Positions 18,219-27,540 of a DNA stretch of 64,000 bases are shown here, piece by piece. The stretch is from positions 124,001 to 188,000 of the forward strand of contig JACRJX010000029.1 of assembly GCA_016235595.1 (NCBI GenBank), in the 5' to 3' direction. Origin of the DNA: Verrucomicrobiota bacterium. Lineage in GTDB: Bacteria; Verrucomicrobiota; Verrucomicrobiia; CAIQCK01. The stretch's first letter is position 1, and every line of letters starts with the position of its first letter. The notes beneath the pieces were generated by a model. It was not told the DNA's origin, made no database searches, and was given only the letters and a program-made list of their open reading frames with translations. Made by a program: the position numbers and the translations under genes.

Positions 18219-18247
18219 ATCAAACCCGCGTCTACGCCGTTTTTCAA
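18219..18247 (-). promoter_or_regulatory. Promoter of beta-helix gene; predicted leaderless start
   Basis: On the minus strand, TTGAAA (18247-18242), a 17-base spacer and TTTGAT (18224-18219). The start codon A is at 18212, exactly seven bases downstream of the -10 element, so +1 would be the A of ATG. The same elements, spacing and distance recur at 39041-39069 before the paralogue. Confidence 0.55.
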
Positions 18248-18298
18248 CTGCGGATTTTCAATCTGAACCACCCCGGCTGAGCCGGCAGGGATGCTGCG

Positions 18299-19747
18299 TT
18301 ACGGCACGTTTTCCAAATACACGCCGTCTTTCCGCAATTGCGTCTGAAGCTGACGAACGTCGAACCTGGCCATGTCCACGCCCGCCTTGAGTGCGAGCGC
18401 GGCGCAGGTGCCAACGCCCTGCCCCATGACCATGCAATGGGTTTGCACGCGCACCGACGAGTGGCCCCCGTGCGTCGAGGAGGCGCAGCGGCCCACGACG
18501 GCGAGGTTCGGCATCGTCGGGTTGAGGCACATGCCGAGCGGGATGTGGTAGCTCTGGCCCACCGGCACCATCGTCTCCGGTTTCTGGTCGGCCCACGTGG
18601 TGTGGCCGCTGCCCTTGGGATCGTGAATGTCAATCATCCAGATACCGTGGCCAATGGCGTCGGGTTGCTTGATGGCCTTGACGACCATTTGCGCGTCGAG
18701 GGTCTTCAGACCGCGGACGCGCCGCGACTCGCGGATGCCGAGGCTGAAACCAGTCTGCGCGACCCGAGCGTCCTTGAAGCCGGGCATTTCCTTGCGCCAC
18801 AGTTCCACATACTGATGCACCTGCCGGCGAGCTTTCGCCGTCAACCGCGTCAACTCTTCCTCGTGAAGCGCATTGCCGGCCACGGGGCACATGTTGTAGG
18901 ACACGTCGGGCGGTTGCGGACTGCGCAGATAATGGCGCGCGGCCATTTCAAGGAACTGCGGGAACTTTCCTTCGTCGCGCAACTTCTTCATCAGGCCCAC
19001 CACGCGATCCGCATCCTGAGGATGGGCCTTGACGATCTCGGGAGCGACGTCGCTGAGCCGGAACATCATCGTCATGCCCTGCACGAGGCCATCGCTGGCC
19101 CGGCCGTATTCAAACGGGAGCCCCGCTTTCGCGGCGATGTCGCCGTCGCCGGTGGCATCAATCACGATCCGCGCCTGGATCACCCGCGTGCCTTCCTTGG
19201 TTTCCACCACCACGCCGCGGATCTTCCCATCTTCGATGATCGGCTCACCCGCCACGAGATAGCAGAACGTCCGCACGCCGGATTCGTCGAGCATGTCCTG
19301 ATAAACGACCTTCATCCCTTCGGGATCGAACCAGTGTGTCTCAAACGCCTTTGGAAAATTCTTCACCTGTTCGATCCAGCCGCGTTTGCGGGCGCGCTCG
19401 GCGGCCTCCTCGACCAAGCCGTTGATGACTACCTTCGTCCGATCGCTGCGGTGCCAGCCGTTGACGAGGGCTGCCGTCGCCATGCCGCCGACGCACGGCC
19501 AACGCTCGATCAGGATCACCTTCGCGCCGTGTCGCGCCGCGCTGCACGCCGCAGTGATGCCCGCCGTGCCGCCACCGCAAACCAGCACGTCCGTCTCGGC
19601 GAGCACCGGCACTTTGCGTTCGGGAACGACGACCACGCCGGACTGCGCGCCCTCCGTGACCGCCGCCCGAACGGTCGCGGTAAATGCACCGAGACTGCTG
19701 CTGGCGGCGGTGAAAATGAATTTGCGTCGGGTGGTCTTCATGGTCAT
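18299..19747 (-). CDS. Tat-exported FAD-dependent oxidoreductase
   Basis: 482 residues. The N-terminus carries a twin-arginine signal (TTRRKFIFTAASSSLGAF). The FAD-binding beta-alpha-beta motif follows (DVLVCGGGTAGITAACSAAR, glycines at about 58-63), and VVIDATGDGDIAAKAGLP is the second FAD contact typical of the FAD_oxidored (pfam12831) family. These PVC proteins are thought to oxidise or dehydrate sugars outside the cytoplasm; the substrate is unknown. Its ATG shares one base with the stop of the upstream GH38-like gene (TGATG), so translation is coupled. The paralogue at 39128-40621 is also followed by a beta-helix gene. Confidence 0.85.
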   Translation of the reverse strand: MTMKTTRRKFIFTAASSSLGAFTATVRAAVTEGAQSGVVVVPERKVPVLAETDVLVCGGGTAGITAACSAARHGAKVILIERWPCVGGMATAALVNGWHRSDRTKVVINGLVEEAAERARKRGWIEQVKNFPKAFETHWFDPEGMKVVYQDMLDESGVRTFCYLVAGEPIIEDGKIRGVVVETKEGTRVIQARIVIDATGDGDIAAKAGLPFEYGRASDGLVQGMTMMFRLSDVAPEIVKAHPQDADRVVGLMKKLRDEGKFPQFLEMAARHYLRSPQPPDVSYNMCPVAGNALHEEELTRLTAKARRQVHQYVELWRKEMPGFKDARVAQTGFSLGIRESRRVRGLKTLDAQMVVKAIKQPDAIGHGIWMIDIHDPKGSGHTTWADQKPETMVPVGQSYHIPLGMCLNPTMPNLAVVGRCASSTHGGHSSVRVQTHCMVMGQGVGTCAALALKAGVDMARFDVRQLQTQLRKDGVYLENVP

Positions 19748-22251
19748 CAGGGAGCGAACAGTCGCTGCATCACGATCGGATCATCCTTGCCGTCGGAATT
19801 AATCAGGACCACCGGCTCCGCGACAAGCGTATCGGCGAGTTCGGCGGCCACGGACGTGCCAAGCTTCTCGCGCCAGACCAGATCAAACTGGAATTCCATG
19901 ACGCCGTGTTCGTCGGCGACAAAGTTCGTGTACCAGAAATTGTTGAAGAGCATTGCCAGCAACCGTTCCGGATGTGCGGGCAGCGTCTGGCAGCGCGTCC
20001 AGATTTGCGGACTGTCGAGCGAGACCAGCGGCGCGTCCCGGCTCACCCAGAGCCAGTGGCCGTCAGGGGTGGCGTAGTCGGCCCAGCCGTCGAACGCAAA
20101 ATGATCGCGGCAGGTTCCGGGAATCTGGTCCTTGAACGGCGTGAACGCCACGCCACCGTTGCTCAGGCGCGGTAGTGTCCCCTCGCACGGCAATGTGAAA
20201 CCCGCGTAAAAAATCTCCGGCGCTTCGGAGGCGAGGCGGTTGAACCGCAGCGTAACACGGGCGCGCGGCTCGCGTTTCCAGAGTTCCAGCCGGCGCTGCG
20301 CCCATTCGAGACGCGGGTGCTTGAGCCACTGCACATATACCCGCGTGTGCGGCGTTTCCTCGACGGTCACCTTGCCTTCCACTGTCGCCGTCACCGTCTC
20401 GATGTGTTTCTTGCGCAGTTCGTCGCCGCGAGCAGAGCCGCCAGCGGCACAGATGTCTTTGAGCACCCAGCGTGGCGCGAACGCGTTCACTTTCACTGCC
20501 GAGAACTCGCCGATTCCGCCGACGAACAGCGGTTTCTTCATTCCGTTCCACTGCGCGGAAACGGGCCATCCCTGTTCGTCAAGCTGCGCTGCCGGGCCGC
20601 CGCCCGACGCTGGCTCGGCGGCAGCGGGTTGTTTTTCCAACCGCAGCTTCACAAAGCTGTCGGATGCAAGATTCTCAACCCAAAACTTCGCCGTCTGGTT
20701 CGGGACGTTGTCGGGGAAGGTCGCCGCGGTGTTCTCGCGGCTGAGTTCGCTTGGATTTTGCGGCGCGGTCCATGAACGGATGCCGTTCTCGAAGAGCAGC
20801 GGCAGCCGCGCACCGGTGGAGGGGTTCAGCAGCGAGTGATAGCCGTCACGCAGGCAGGTGACAGGCATTCGCACCCAGCCGCTGAACGGGCGGCGCGACG
20901 GATTCGCCACGAACAACCCTTCGCCTTCGCGCAACAGCCGCGAGCGGATGCGCTGCGAGAGAAGCCACTCCGCCTGGCCCATCGGCCGCCACGCGAGCAT
21001 CGCCTTCTCGGCCCACTGCGCCTGCGTGTCGAGACTCCACGGCAACGCCACGCTCCAACTCGATCCCCACGTGTGCTCGTCAAACAGGCAGAGGTCCTTG
21101 CAGAGCGAATGCGCCTTGCGTGCGCCGCTGGCAGGCATCGGCCCCCAGAGCGGCGATTGCGCGGCGGTAAGCAAACGCTTGGCGACGCGCGTGGCGGCGA
21201 CCTCGCGCGGGCCGGAGGCGGCGCCGTTGGCCCACCAGTCAGTGAACTCGCCTTCATGTTCCGGCACTTTGTCACCGACGGCCTTCTCCATCGCCTGCAT
21301 CGCCTTCGTCGCGGTGGTGAAGACCAACTCCGGTTTCAGACCGAGCTTGTTCCATGCGGCGATGAAATCGGCCAGCGCCAGGAACGGCGGATCGTTGTCC
21401 ATGCGCCAGTGGTTCGTCATCGAGATCGTCAGCACCTCATGCTTGTAGCCGCCTTTCTTGAGACGCTCGATCTGCTGGAGGCACTGCGCGTGTGCCGCTC
21501 GCAGCGAAGACTCATCCGTGCGGAAGAAATCGCCGGCGCGCGGCGGCCGGTAACGCGTGTCCGACGCGAACGGCACCGGCCCGCGCCGCCATTGGGCACT
21601 CTCGAAGAAGTCGTAACCTTGGGGGTAGGTGTAGTTCAGATAGACGAACAGCCGTCGCCCGTCGGGCATCTTCCACCAGAACGCCGACGGCCGGGAGAAC
21701 GGCGGCCCGCCGCTGTCGCTGTTAATGCTCATGCAGAGCCGCGTAATGCCGCGTTCGAGCAGTGCCATCGCCCCGGCGCGAGGGAAACCGTTCACGTCAC
21801 TTTGCAGCGCCACGGCCGGCTTGAACTGTCGCCAAAGGTCGTCAGGAACCCAGTGCATCATCGTCCGCCACTGCACCGCATCGAGGAATGGTGCCTGGTT
21901 GCACGGCAGCGCCGCGACGTCGAGTTGACCGCTGCGAAGCGCCTTCAGGAAATCCTTCCGCCGCGCCGGCGAGGCCGCCTCCCACCAATCATCCACCGTG
22001 ATCAGCGATTCGCACGTCCAGTGGAACTTCTGTCCCTCCGGCTTCGACATCGTTGCCAGCGCGCCGTCGAGCGCGATGTCGAGGTAGCGGCATTGCAGTT
22101 CGCGGCACACGCCCGGCATGTCGGTGAACCCGACATCGGTGTGGGAAAAGTGGATGATGTAGATGCGCTGGATGAACGGCTCCCCGGCCACGGACGCAGT
22201 CACGGTCAGCGCGAGTGCCGTTATCGCGGTGAGGATCTTCAATACCTTCAT
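19747..22251 (-). CDS. Secreted GH38-like glycoside hydrolase
   Basis: 834 residues from the ATG at 22251, the start that places the signal peptide (MKVLKILTAITALALTVTAS) at the N-terminus. Active-site landmarks of GH38 are present: HFSHTDVGFTD (His37-x-Asp39 zinc ligands), ALQSDVNGFPRAGAMALLER with Asp152 as probable nucleophile, and LFDEHTWGSSW near 390-397 with the third zinc ligand. Long beta-rich C-terminal domains follow, including the frequently seen DAPLVSLDSPQIWTR. An alpha-mannosidase-like retaining mechanism is expected, but the glycon is unknown. It is part of the minus-strand catabolic run and coupled to the following FAD oxidoreductase. Confidence 0.85.
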   Translation of the reverse strand: MKVLKILTAITALALTVTASVAGEPFIQRIYIIHFSHTDVGFTDMPGVCRELQCRYLDIALDGALATMSKPEGQKFHWTCESLITVDDWWEAASPARRKDFLKALRSGQLDVAALPCNQAPFLDAVQWRTMMHWVPDDLWRQFKPAVALQSDVNGFPRAGAMALLERGITRLCMSINSDSGGPPFSRPSAFWWKMPDGRRLFVYLNYTYPQGYDFFESAQWRRGPVPFASDTRYRPPRAGDFFRTDESSLRAAHAQCLQQIERLKKGGYKHEVLTISMTNHWRMDNDPPFLALADFIAAWNKLGLKPELVFTTATKAMQAMEKAVGDKVPEHEGEFTDWWANGAASGPREVAATRVAKRLLTAAQSPLWGPMPASGARKAHSLCKDLCLFDEHTWGSSWSVALPWSLDTQAQWAEKAMLAWRPMGQAEWLLSQRIRSRLLREGEGLFVANPSRRPFSGWVRMPVTCLRDGYHSLLNPSTGARLPLLFENGIRSWTAPQNPSELSRENTAATFPDNVPNQTAKFWVENLASDSFVKLRLEKQPAAAEPASGGGPAAQLDEQGWPVSAQWNGMKKPLFVGGIGEFSAVKVNAFAPRWVLKDICAAGGSARGDELRKKHIETVTATVEGKVTVEETPHTRVYVQWLKHPRLEWAQRRLELWKREPRARVTLRFNRLASEAPEIFYAGFTLPCEGTLPRLSNGGVAFTPFKDQIPGTCRDHFAFDGWADYATPDGHWLWVSRDAPLVSLDSPQIWTRCQTLPAHPERLLAMLFNNFWYTNFVADEHGVMEFQFDLVWREKLGTSVAAELADTLVAEPVVLINSDGKDDPIVMQRLFAP

Positions 22252-22263
22252 GAGCTGAGAGTG

Positions 22264-22291
22264 AATCCACAACTCACTTTTTCAAAGTCAA
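22264..22291 (-). promoter_or_regulatory. Weak candidate promoter for GH38-like gene
   Basis: Minus-strand TTGACT (22291-22286), a 16-base spacer and TGGATT (22269-22264). Transcription would begin near 22257, leaving a leader of about 5 bases before the ATG at 22251, which itself lacks a clear Shine-Dalgarno site. Weaker than the pair at 18219 and 39041. Confidence 0.3.
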
Positions 22292-22351
22292 ATCGCCGGG
22301 ATGGTTGCCGCAGGCGCCGGGTGGTTTTCACGGCTCCAAGCGTTCACGCAT

Positions 22352-25039
22352 TCACTGCTTCTTCTCCGGTTTGAACTCAACGTTGTCGAGATAGTAGACT
22401 GCCGGAGCATTCGCCGGTGACACGATGACAACGCAGTTGAGTGCCTTGAAGTTCGGCGCACAGGCGACGCCGTCGAAACGCTGTGGAGCCGCGCCGGGCA
22501 GGCGGACGGTGAGGTCGTAGGTGCCTGTGGATTTCGTGCCGAGAGCGCACACAATGTCAAGGCGCACCCACTGACTGTGCGGCAGTTGAAGCAGGCGTTT
22601 GTTGTTCGCGGAGAGCCAGCCTTGTGTGTCCACAGAGAGGCGCGGGCCGAGGTTGTATTTATAAGGATCGTCGCGCCACTCGTAAACGAACTGCGCGCCC
22701 TGCTCGACACGCAGGTCGAAGCCGGCACGGAGGCGGCCTTCCCTAATCTCCAGCGGATAGGTGATGAAAGGCAGGTAGGACGGCTTCTGTCCCACGCCAT
22801 CGGTGATCTTGAGGCTGTGCTTGCCGGACGCGGCGGTCTCGTCGGTGACGGCCACGGAGTTCACTCCTGCCTCAATGCCGACGGCTGCGCCGCGCTCGGA
22901 CTCGCCGAGGGCGTAGTCCTCGTAGTCGCGCAGCGCGGGTTGCTGAGGCGTCAGCGAACGGGCCGGGCGGTAGTCGGCTGGTTCGCGCACCACTTTTGCC
23001 TCGGGCCGAGGCCACGTGCGGCGGTCGGGGCTGGCGTAGTTGCCGACGCCACTGAGGTTGATCGGTTTAAAGCCAACCTTCTCCGCCGGTGAGTTGGGTT
23101 TGAGCCGGTAGTCGCGCGCAGCGGCGTTGACGAAGCGCGGATCGGCGAGCAACGAGCCGCGGTCCTGTCCCATCGCGAGCCACTCGTTCCAGTTCTCCTG
23201 CTTCGGCCCGTGCTGGATGCCAGTGATGCGCGGCAGGCCGCTCGTGCAATGGATGAGGTTGCTGGAGAAGCGGCAGATGTCGTTGGTGATCTGGCGGACC
23301 GCGTAGAGGCTCGCCGCGCCGCCGTCGTAGCTGATGATGTTGCGCTCGCAGCGGTGGCCGGACATCGGATACTTCGCCCACGGGTTGAACTGGACCTGGT
23401 TCTGTTTGCCGCCGACGAAGATGTTGTTCTCGACGGTGTTGTCGAGGCCGGCGTTGAGCATGAAGCCGCCGAGCACGGTGTTCCAGACGACGTTGTCGCG
23501 GATGCTCCAGCCGCTGCACGCGAGGTCGAGGTAGATACCCCACGAGAAGATCGGGAAGACGAACTTGCCTGCGGGCGACCGGCCGTAACCGCCGGAATCG
23601 TGGAGCAGGTTGTGGTGGACGACGTTGTTCCAGTTGAAGCGGCGGTTGCGGTCGAGTTGCTCCTCGATGGGGAACCGCCAGTCGAGCGCGGTCGCCGCCT
23701 CGATAATGCTGGTGTCGCACGTGGTCAGGCTGGTGTGGTGACCGTGGTTCCAGGCGATCTCGCAATCGTTGCCGACGTCCATGCCGATGGCGTAGCGCGG
23801 GCCGTCGTGAATGTGGTTGTGCGTGACCTTGCAGCGCGAGCAGCGGTGCATATAGACGCCGCCGCAACGGTTGTGGATGTGTCCCCAGCCGAAGTCCCAG
23901 ATGTAGTTGTTGTCCACGACGTGGTCGCTGACGCGGCTGTGGTCGGTGCTCGTGCCGATGATGCTCACGCCGTCGCCGAGCGTTTGCGTCATGTCGCAGC
24001 CCGCGACACGGCAGGCGTGCGTGTCATCGCCAAGATAAACGCCGGTGCCGACGTTGCGCAGGTCGCACGCCACCACGGCACAGTTGCGCGCGGCCTTCAG
24101 GTCAATCGCCTTGCCGCGGCAATCGCGGAGCGCGAGGCCCGCGATGCGGACGTTCTCGACGAACTTCCCTGCCTTCGCGTCGCCTTGCAACACGAAGAGA
24201 GAATCGAGCGCCGGCACAATGACGGAGTCGCGCTTCGGCGCGCCCGACGGCGGCCAGAAGTAGAGCGTCTTGCTCTCCGGGTCCGCATACCATTCGCCCG
24301 GCGCATCGAGTTCCTCCAGCAAGCCGCAGATATAATAAGGACAGCCCGGCGCGAGCACGTAAACGCCGCGCGCCGCCTCGATCACGCGGCTGGCCGCGTC
24401 CACTTTCTTGAGCGCCGCCCATGTTTGCTCGTAGTTCAGCGAGTCATGAAACACCATCGTCGCCCGCTCCGGATGCGTCCACTTGGCGGGGTCGATTTCG
24501 CCGGCGCGGTAGCCGAACTTCGTCTTCGTGCCCGGCTCGACGACGCGCTCGTTAAACAGCACGCCGCCAATGCGCGGATGCTTCGGGTCAAAGTTCGGCA
24601 CGCGCGCCAACGGCTGGCGCCCGCCCTTGAAGTAGAGCTGCTGGAACTTGCAGTCCGGCAGGTCGAGCTTGCCCAAGTCGCTCTGCAACACCTTGCCGCG
24701 CCACGGTCGCCACGCGTTCACCACACGCCCGCCGCTGATGACAACCTCCTCGCCTTTCCCCGCCTCGATGGTCAGTCCCGAGTCCTGCGGTTCGAGCGCA
24801 AGCGTCCGCTTCAGGTAGTAGGTGCCTCCGCGCACGACGACCGGGATTTTGGATTCCGGATTCTGGTTTTTGGATTGGCGGACCGCATCGCGCGCCCGCT
24901 CCAGCGTCGCGAACGGCTGTGACTTCGTGCCGGGATTGGCGTCATTTCCGGCGGGCGCAACATGGAACTCAGCGGCTGTGGCGGCTGTAGTGGCGAGCGC
25001 CAACGCGCCCGCAATGATTCGTCTAATGAATGGGTTCAT
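22352..25039 (-). CDS. Large secreted beta-helix protein with extra C-terminal domain
   Basis: 895 residues. Signal peptide MNPFIRRIIAGALALATTAA, then EFHVAPAGNDANPGTKSQPF (DUF1565 entry). The beta-helix spans about 60-640, with Asn-rich rungs (CAVVACDLRNVGTGVYLGD, HNHIHDGPRYAIGM) and the shared ELDAPGEWYADPESKTLYFW motif. After the family tail (DPRFVNAAARDYRLKPNSP) comes a further beta-sandwich of about 200 residues (roughly 690-895, with VYEWRDDPYKYNLGPRLSVD and a final AVYYLDNVEF), probably carbohydrate binding. Near residue 62 the segment KNQNPESKI is encoded by an intergenic-type microrepeat (24846-24878) absent from the paralogue at 18212. Nine bases separate it from the Gfo/Idh/MocA gene. 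Confidence 0.8.
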   Translation of the reverse strand: MNPFIRRIIAGALALATTAATAAEFHVAPAGNDANPGTKSQPFATLERARDAVRQSKNQNPESKIPVVVRGGTYYLKRTLALEPQDSGLTIEAGKGEEVVISGGRVVNAWRPWRGKVLQSDLGKLDLPDCKFQQLYFKGGRQPLARVPNFDPKHPRIGGVLFNERVVEPGTKTKFGYRAGEIDPAKWTHPERATMVFHDSLNYEQTWAALKKVDAASRVIEAARGVYVLAPGCPYYICGLLEELDAPGEWYADPESKTLYFWPPSGAPKRDSVIVPALDSLFVLQGDAKAGKFVENVRIAGLALRDCRGKAIDLKAARNCAVVACDLRNVGTGVYLGDDTHACRVAGCDMTQTLGDGVSIIGTSTDHSRVSDHVVDNNYIWDFGWGHIHNRCGGVYMHRCSRCKVTHNHIHDGPRYAIGMDVGNDCEIAWNHGHHTSLTTCDTSIIEAATALDWRFPIEEQLDRNRRFNWNNVVHHNLLHDSGGYGRSPAGKFVFPIFSWGIYLDLACSGWSIRDNVVWNTVLGGFMLNAGLDNTVENNIFVGGKQNQVQFNPWAKYPMSGHRCERNIISYDGGAASLYAVRQITNDICRFSSNLIHCTSGLPRITGIQHGPKQENWNEWLAMGQDRGSLLADPRFVNAAARDYRLKPNSPAEKVGFKPINLSGVGNYASPDRRTWPRPEAKVVREPADYRPARSLTPQQPALRDYEDYALGESERGAAVGIEAGVNSVAVTDETAASGKHSLKITDGVGQKPSYLPFITYPLEIREGRLRAGFDLRVEQGAQFVYEWRDDPYKYNLGPRLSVDTQGWLSANNKRLLQLPHSQWVRLDIVCALGTKSTGTYDLTVRLPGAAPQRFDGVACAPNFKALNCVVIVSPANAPAVYYLDNVEFKPEKKQ
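24846..24878. repeat. GGATTTTGGATT-type microrepeat inside a coding region
   Basis: Imperfect tandem copies of ATTTTGGATTC/T (about 11 bases each). On the minus strand they encode NQNPESKI-like residues in frame within the N-terminal part of the beta-helix protein. The same repeat type lies at 38841-38872 in a paralogue. Confidence 0.5.
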
Positions 25040-25048
25040 TGAAGTCGT

Positions 25049-26404
25049 TCAGATACTCCACGGCGCGCGCAGCAGGCGGGTCAGCATCTTGTTGGCTTCG
25101 TCGTTGCCGGTGAACTTCTCGGCGGCGGGGTCCCACTTCAGTTTCTGACCGAGCTTGGCGGCGATGAAACCAATCTGGCAGATCGTCGCGGCGCGGTGAC
25201 CGATCTCGGCGGTGACGATCGGCTCTTTGCGACTGCGGACGCAGTTGATGAAGTCTTCCTTCTCGCTGATGCACGGTAGTTGGATCTCGTTCGGGCCGGG
25301 TTTCCACTTCAACAGCGCCGGATCGCTCGCCTTGAAACCGCCGGACTGGAACCACGTGTTCTCGATCCATCCTGTCGTGCCCTCGACGCGCACGAACGGA
25401 CGGTCGGAGACGTAGAGCATCTCGATGCCGCTGGCGTAGCGGTAGCGGAACTCGTGGTTGATCGGCGTGTCCCAAAAGGCTTTCGGGAACTCGGCGCGTC
25501 CCTCGACCTCGACGGGGCCGGTGTGCTCGGTATCCAGCGCCCACTGCGCGATGTCTATGGTGTGCGTGCCCCAGTTCAGCAGGTTTCCAAGCGAATAGTC
25601 GCTAATGTGGAACCAGCCCGGCCCGGTGCCGGCGGTGTAGTCGAGGCCGCCCTGCCGCGTGTGGACGCGCTTGAGCGTGTAGGGGCGCGCGGGCGCCGGG
25701 CCTTGCCAGAGGTCGTAGTCCAACTCCGGCGGTACCGGCATCGGCTCGGGAGTCTCCGCGAGCGGCTGCGGGTCTTTGGGCACGCCGACCACCACGCGCT
25801 TGACCTCGCCGATTCGGCGGTTGCGAACGACCTGACAAAGTTGTTGGAACCATCGTTGCGAACGTACCTCGGTGTCGGTGCGACAGACAACCTTGTGCTT
25901 CTTGACCGCGTTGGCGATGGCGCGGCCTTGCTCGACCGAGAGTGAGATGGGTTTCTCCAACGCGATGTCCTTGCCGGCCTTGGCGGCGGCGATGGCCATG
26001 CAAGCGTGCCAATGGTCCGGCGTGGAGATCATCACCGCGTCCACGTCCTTGCGCGCGAGCACCTCGCGGAAGTCGCGATGGGTCGCGCAGCCTTTGTAGC
26101 TACCGAAGCCGGCCTTGTTCGCGTAATTCCCCTCGACCTTCTTCTTCGCCTGCTCCATGCGCCAGGCGTCCACGTCGCACACCGCGATCACCTGCACGTC
26201 GTCGGACCAGAGGAACCACGGCAGGTTCGCATAAAACACCTGCCGGCCCGTGCCGATCATGGCGACGTTGATGCGGTTGTTCGGCGTGACAGCGCCGTCG
26301 GCGCCAAGCAAGCGTGCGGGGATAAGGTTTGGAAACGCCGTGGCTGTCCCGCAGAGTGCCGTGCGTTTCAGGAAACTGCGTCGAGTGAGCGGGGTTGTTT
26401 TCAT
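25049..26404 (-). CDS. Tat-exported Gfo/Idh/MocA family oxidoreductase
   Basis: 451 residues from the ATG at 26404, which puts the Tat signal (LTRRSFLKRTALCGTATAFP) at the N-terminus; a start at 26434 would precede it by ten residues. The Rossmann motif NVAMIGTGRQ (about 46-55), the EKPISLSVEQGRAIA substrate/NAD motif (near 148) and the HWHACMAIAAAKAGKD stretch are typical. Members interconvert or oxidise sugars and inositols with NAD(P); exported PVC members probably carry a pre-bound cofactor. It follows the RhaT-type transporter by 44 bases and precedes a beta-helix gene by 9, consistent with one operon. Confidence 0.9.
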   Translation of the reverse strand: MKTTPLTRRSFLKRTALCGTATAFPNLIPARLLGADGAVTPNNRINVAMIGTGRQVFYANLPWFLWSDDVQVIAVCDVDAWRMEQAKKKVEGNYANKAGFGSYKGCATHRDFREVLARKDVDAVMISTPDHWHACMAIAAAKAGKDIALEKPISLSVEQGRAIANAVKKHKVVCRTDTEVRSQRWFQQLCQVVRNRRIGEVKRVVVGVPKDPQPLAETPEPMPVPPELDYDLWQGPAPARPYTLKRVHTRQGGLDYTAGTGPGWFHISDYSLGNLLNWGTHTIDIAQWALDTEHTGPVEVEGRAEFPKAFWDTPINHEFRYRYASGIEMLYVSDRPFVRVEGTTGWIENTWFQSGGFKASDPALLKWKPGPNEIQLPCISEKEDFINCVRSRKEPIVTAEIGHRAATICQIGFIAAKLGQKLKWDPAAEKFTGNDEANKMLTRLLRAPWSI

Positions 26405-26448
26405 TGGATTAGCCGAAGGCGATGATACCGACAACGGTTTCGACTCTC

Positions 26449-27519
26449 CTAGTGTTTTGCGGCGATGTCACCGAGATAGTTGCCGTAGGTCAGCAGCAGC
26501 ACCGCGCCGATCAGGACGGTGAGCGCCATACCAATGGTGCGGTGCGTCAGGCGGCGGCATTGGCGCCATTCGCGGAGGATGATGCCGACGAGATTGCTGA
26601 TGAGGACCAGCATGATCATGTGGATGGCCCAGCTCGTGAACTTGTAATGTCCCATCCGCACATGGCCGAGGTTGTAGAAGAAAAACTGACCATACCAGAA
26701 CAAGCCGGTCGTCACCGCCATCGCCCAGTTTATCGGCAGCCGCGCCTCTTCCTGTCCCGCGGGCAACTCAATCAATTCGCCGAGCGTCTTGTGCTTCGCG
26801 TGCAGCCAGAGACAGTAAATCGAGGTCGTCAGGAACGCGCCGGTGTTGGAGAAGATATAGACGACGTTGCCGCGCCAGACGCCCGCACCGTGCGCGCTGG
26901 CCACGTCCGCAATCGGCTCGCCCGCTTCCAGCGCGAAGCCATACACCGCCGAGAGCACGCCCGCCAGCAGCGAGAGCAGCAGCCCTTTGACGAGCGAGAA
27001 CTGGCCGGTCATCGCCTGCGCGCTGAGGTCGCGCTCCTTCAAGCGCCCCGCCCAGCCCGCGCCGGCAATGCCAAGCGTGCCGATGACGATCCCCGCGACG
27101 ATCCATTCCGCGCCGGGCTTGGAGAGCGTGGCGCCAAGCGTGCCTTTGACGAGAGGCGGGATCAACGTTCCCAGCACGCTGGAAAGCCCGACGGCGATGG
27201 CATACGTCAGCGAGAAGCCGATGTGCCGGATGGAGATGCCGAACGCCGTGCCGCCGATGCCGTAGGCCGCGCCCAACCCGAATGACGCGAGCATCGCGCT
27301 CGTGGGCGCCTCGCGCAGCACCGCGCCAAGTTCCGGGATTGTCAGCCACGCGCCGAGCAGCGGCAGCAGGAACCAGCAGAACGACGCCTGAGTGATCCAG
27401 TAACTCTGCCACGACCAGCCGCGCACGCGTTTCTCCGGCGTGTAGCAGGTCGCGGCAAACGTCGCGCCGACCGCGTGCATGGCCACGCCGAGAAGGGGGT
27501 TGGCAGAAATGGAGTCCAT
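26449..27519 (-). CDS. L-rhamnose/H+ symporter-family permease
   Basis: 356 residues with about ten hydrophobic segments. The N-terminal half (VGATFAATCYTPEKRVRGWS followed by WQSYW) and the late WYGQFFFYNLGHVRMGHYKF with FTSWAIHMI closely match the layout of E. coli RhaT (WYLQFFFYAWGHAR...SWMLHM). RhaT imports L-rhamnose with protons, sometimes lyxose or mannose. In this position, between a GH38 enzyme and a Gfo/Idh/MocA oxidoreductase, it is the main clue that the locus feeds on a glycan containing rhamnose or a similar 6-deoxyhexose. No rhaA/B/D catabolic genes occur in the window, so the identity of the sugar is inferred. It begins 21 bases after the GH38-like stop. Confidence 0.85.
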   Translation of the reverse strand: MDSISANPLLGVAMHAVGATFAATCYTPEKRVRGWSWQSYWITQASFCWFLLPLLGAWLTIPELGAVLREAPTSAMLASFGLGAAYGIGGTAFGISIRHIGFSLTYAIAVGLSSVLGTLIPPLVKGTLGATLSKPGAEWIVAGIVIGTLGIAGAGWAGRLKERDLSAQAMTGQFSLVKGLLLSLLAGVLSAVYGFALEAGEPIADVASAHGAGVWRGNVVYIFSNTGAFLTTSIYCLWLHAKHKTLGELIELPAGQEEARLPINWAMAVTTGLFWYGQFFFYNLGHVRMGHYKFTSWAIHMIMLVLISNLVGIILREWRQCRRLTHRTIGMALTVLIGAVLLLTYGNYLGDIAAKH

Positions 27520-27540
27520 GCGATTGCCTCTTCGTCCGCG

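Noticed and set aside
18274..18288. CCGGCTGAGCCGG palindrome as terminator or operator after the FAD-oxidoreductase gene
   Set aside because: Single-base centre prevents a stable hairpin, and the paralogous gap near 39100 does not conserve it.
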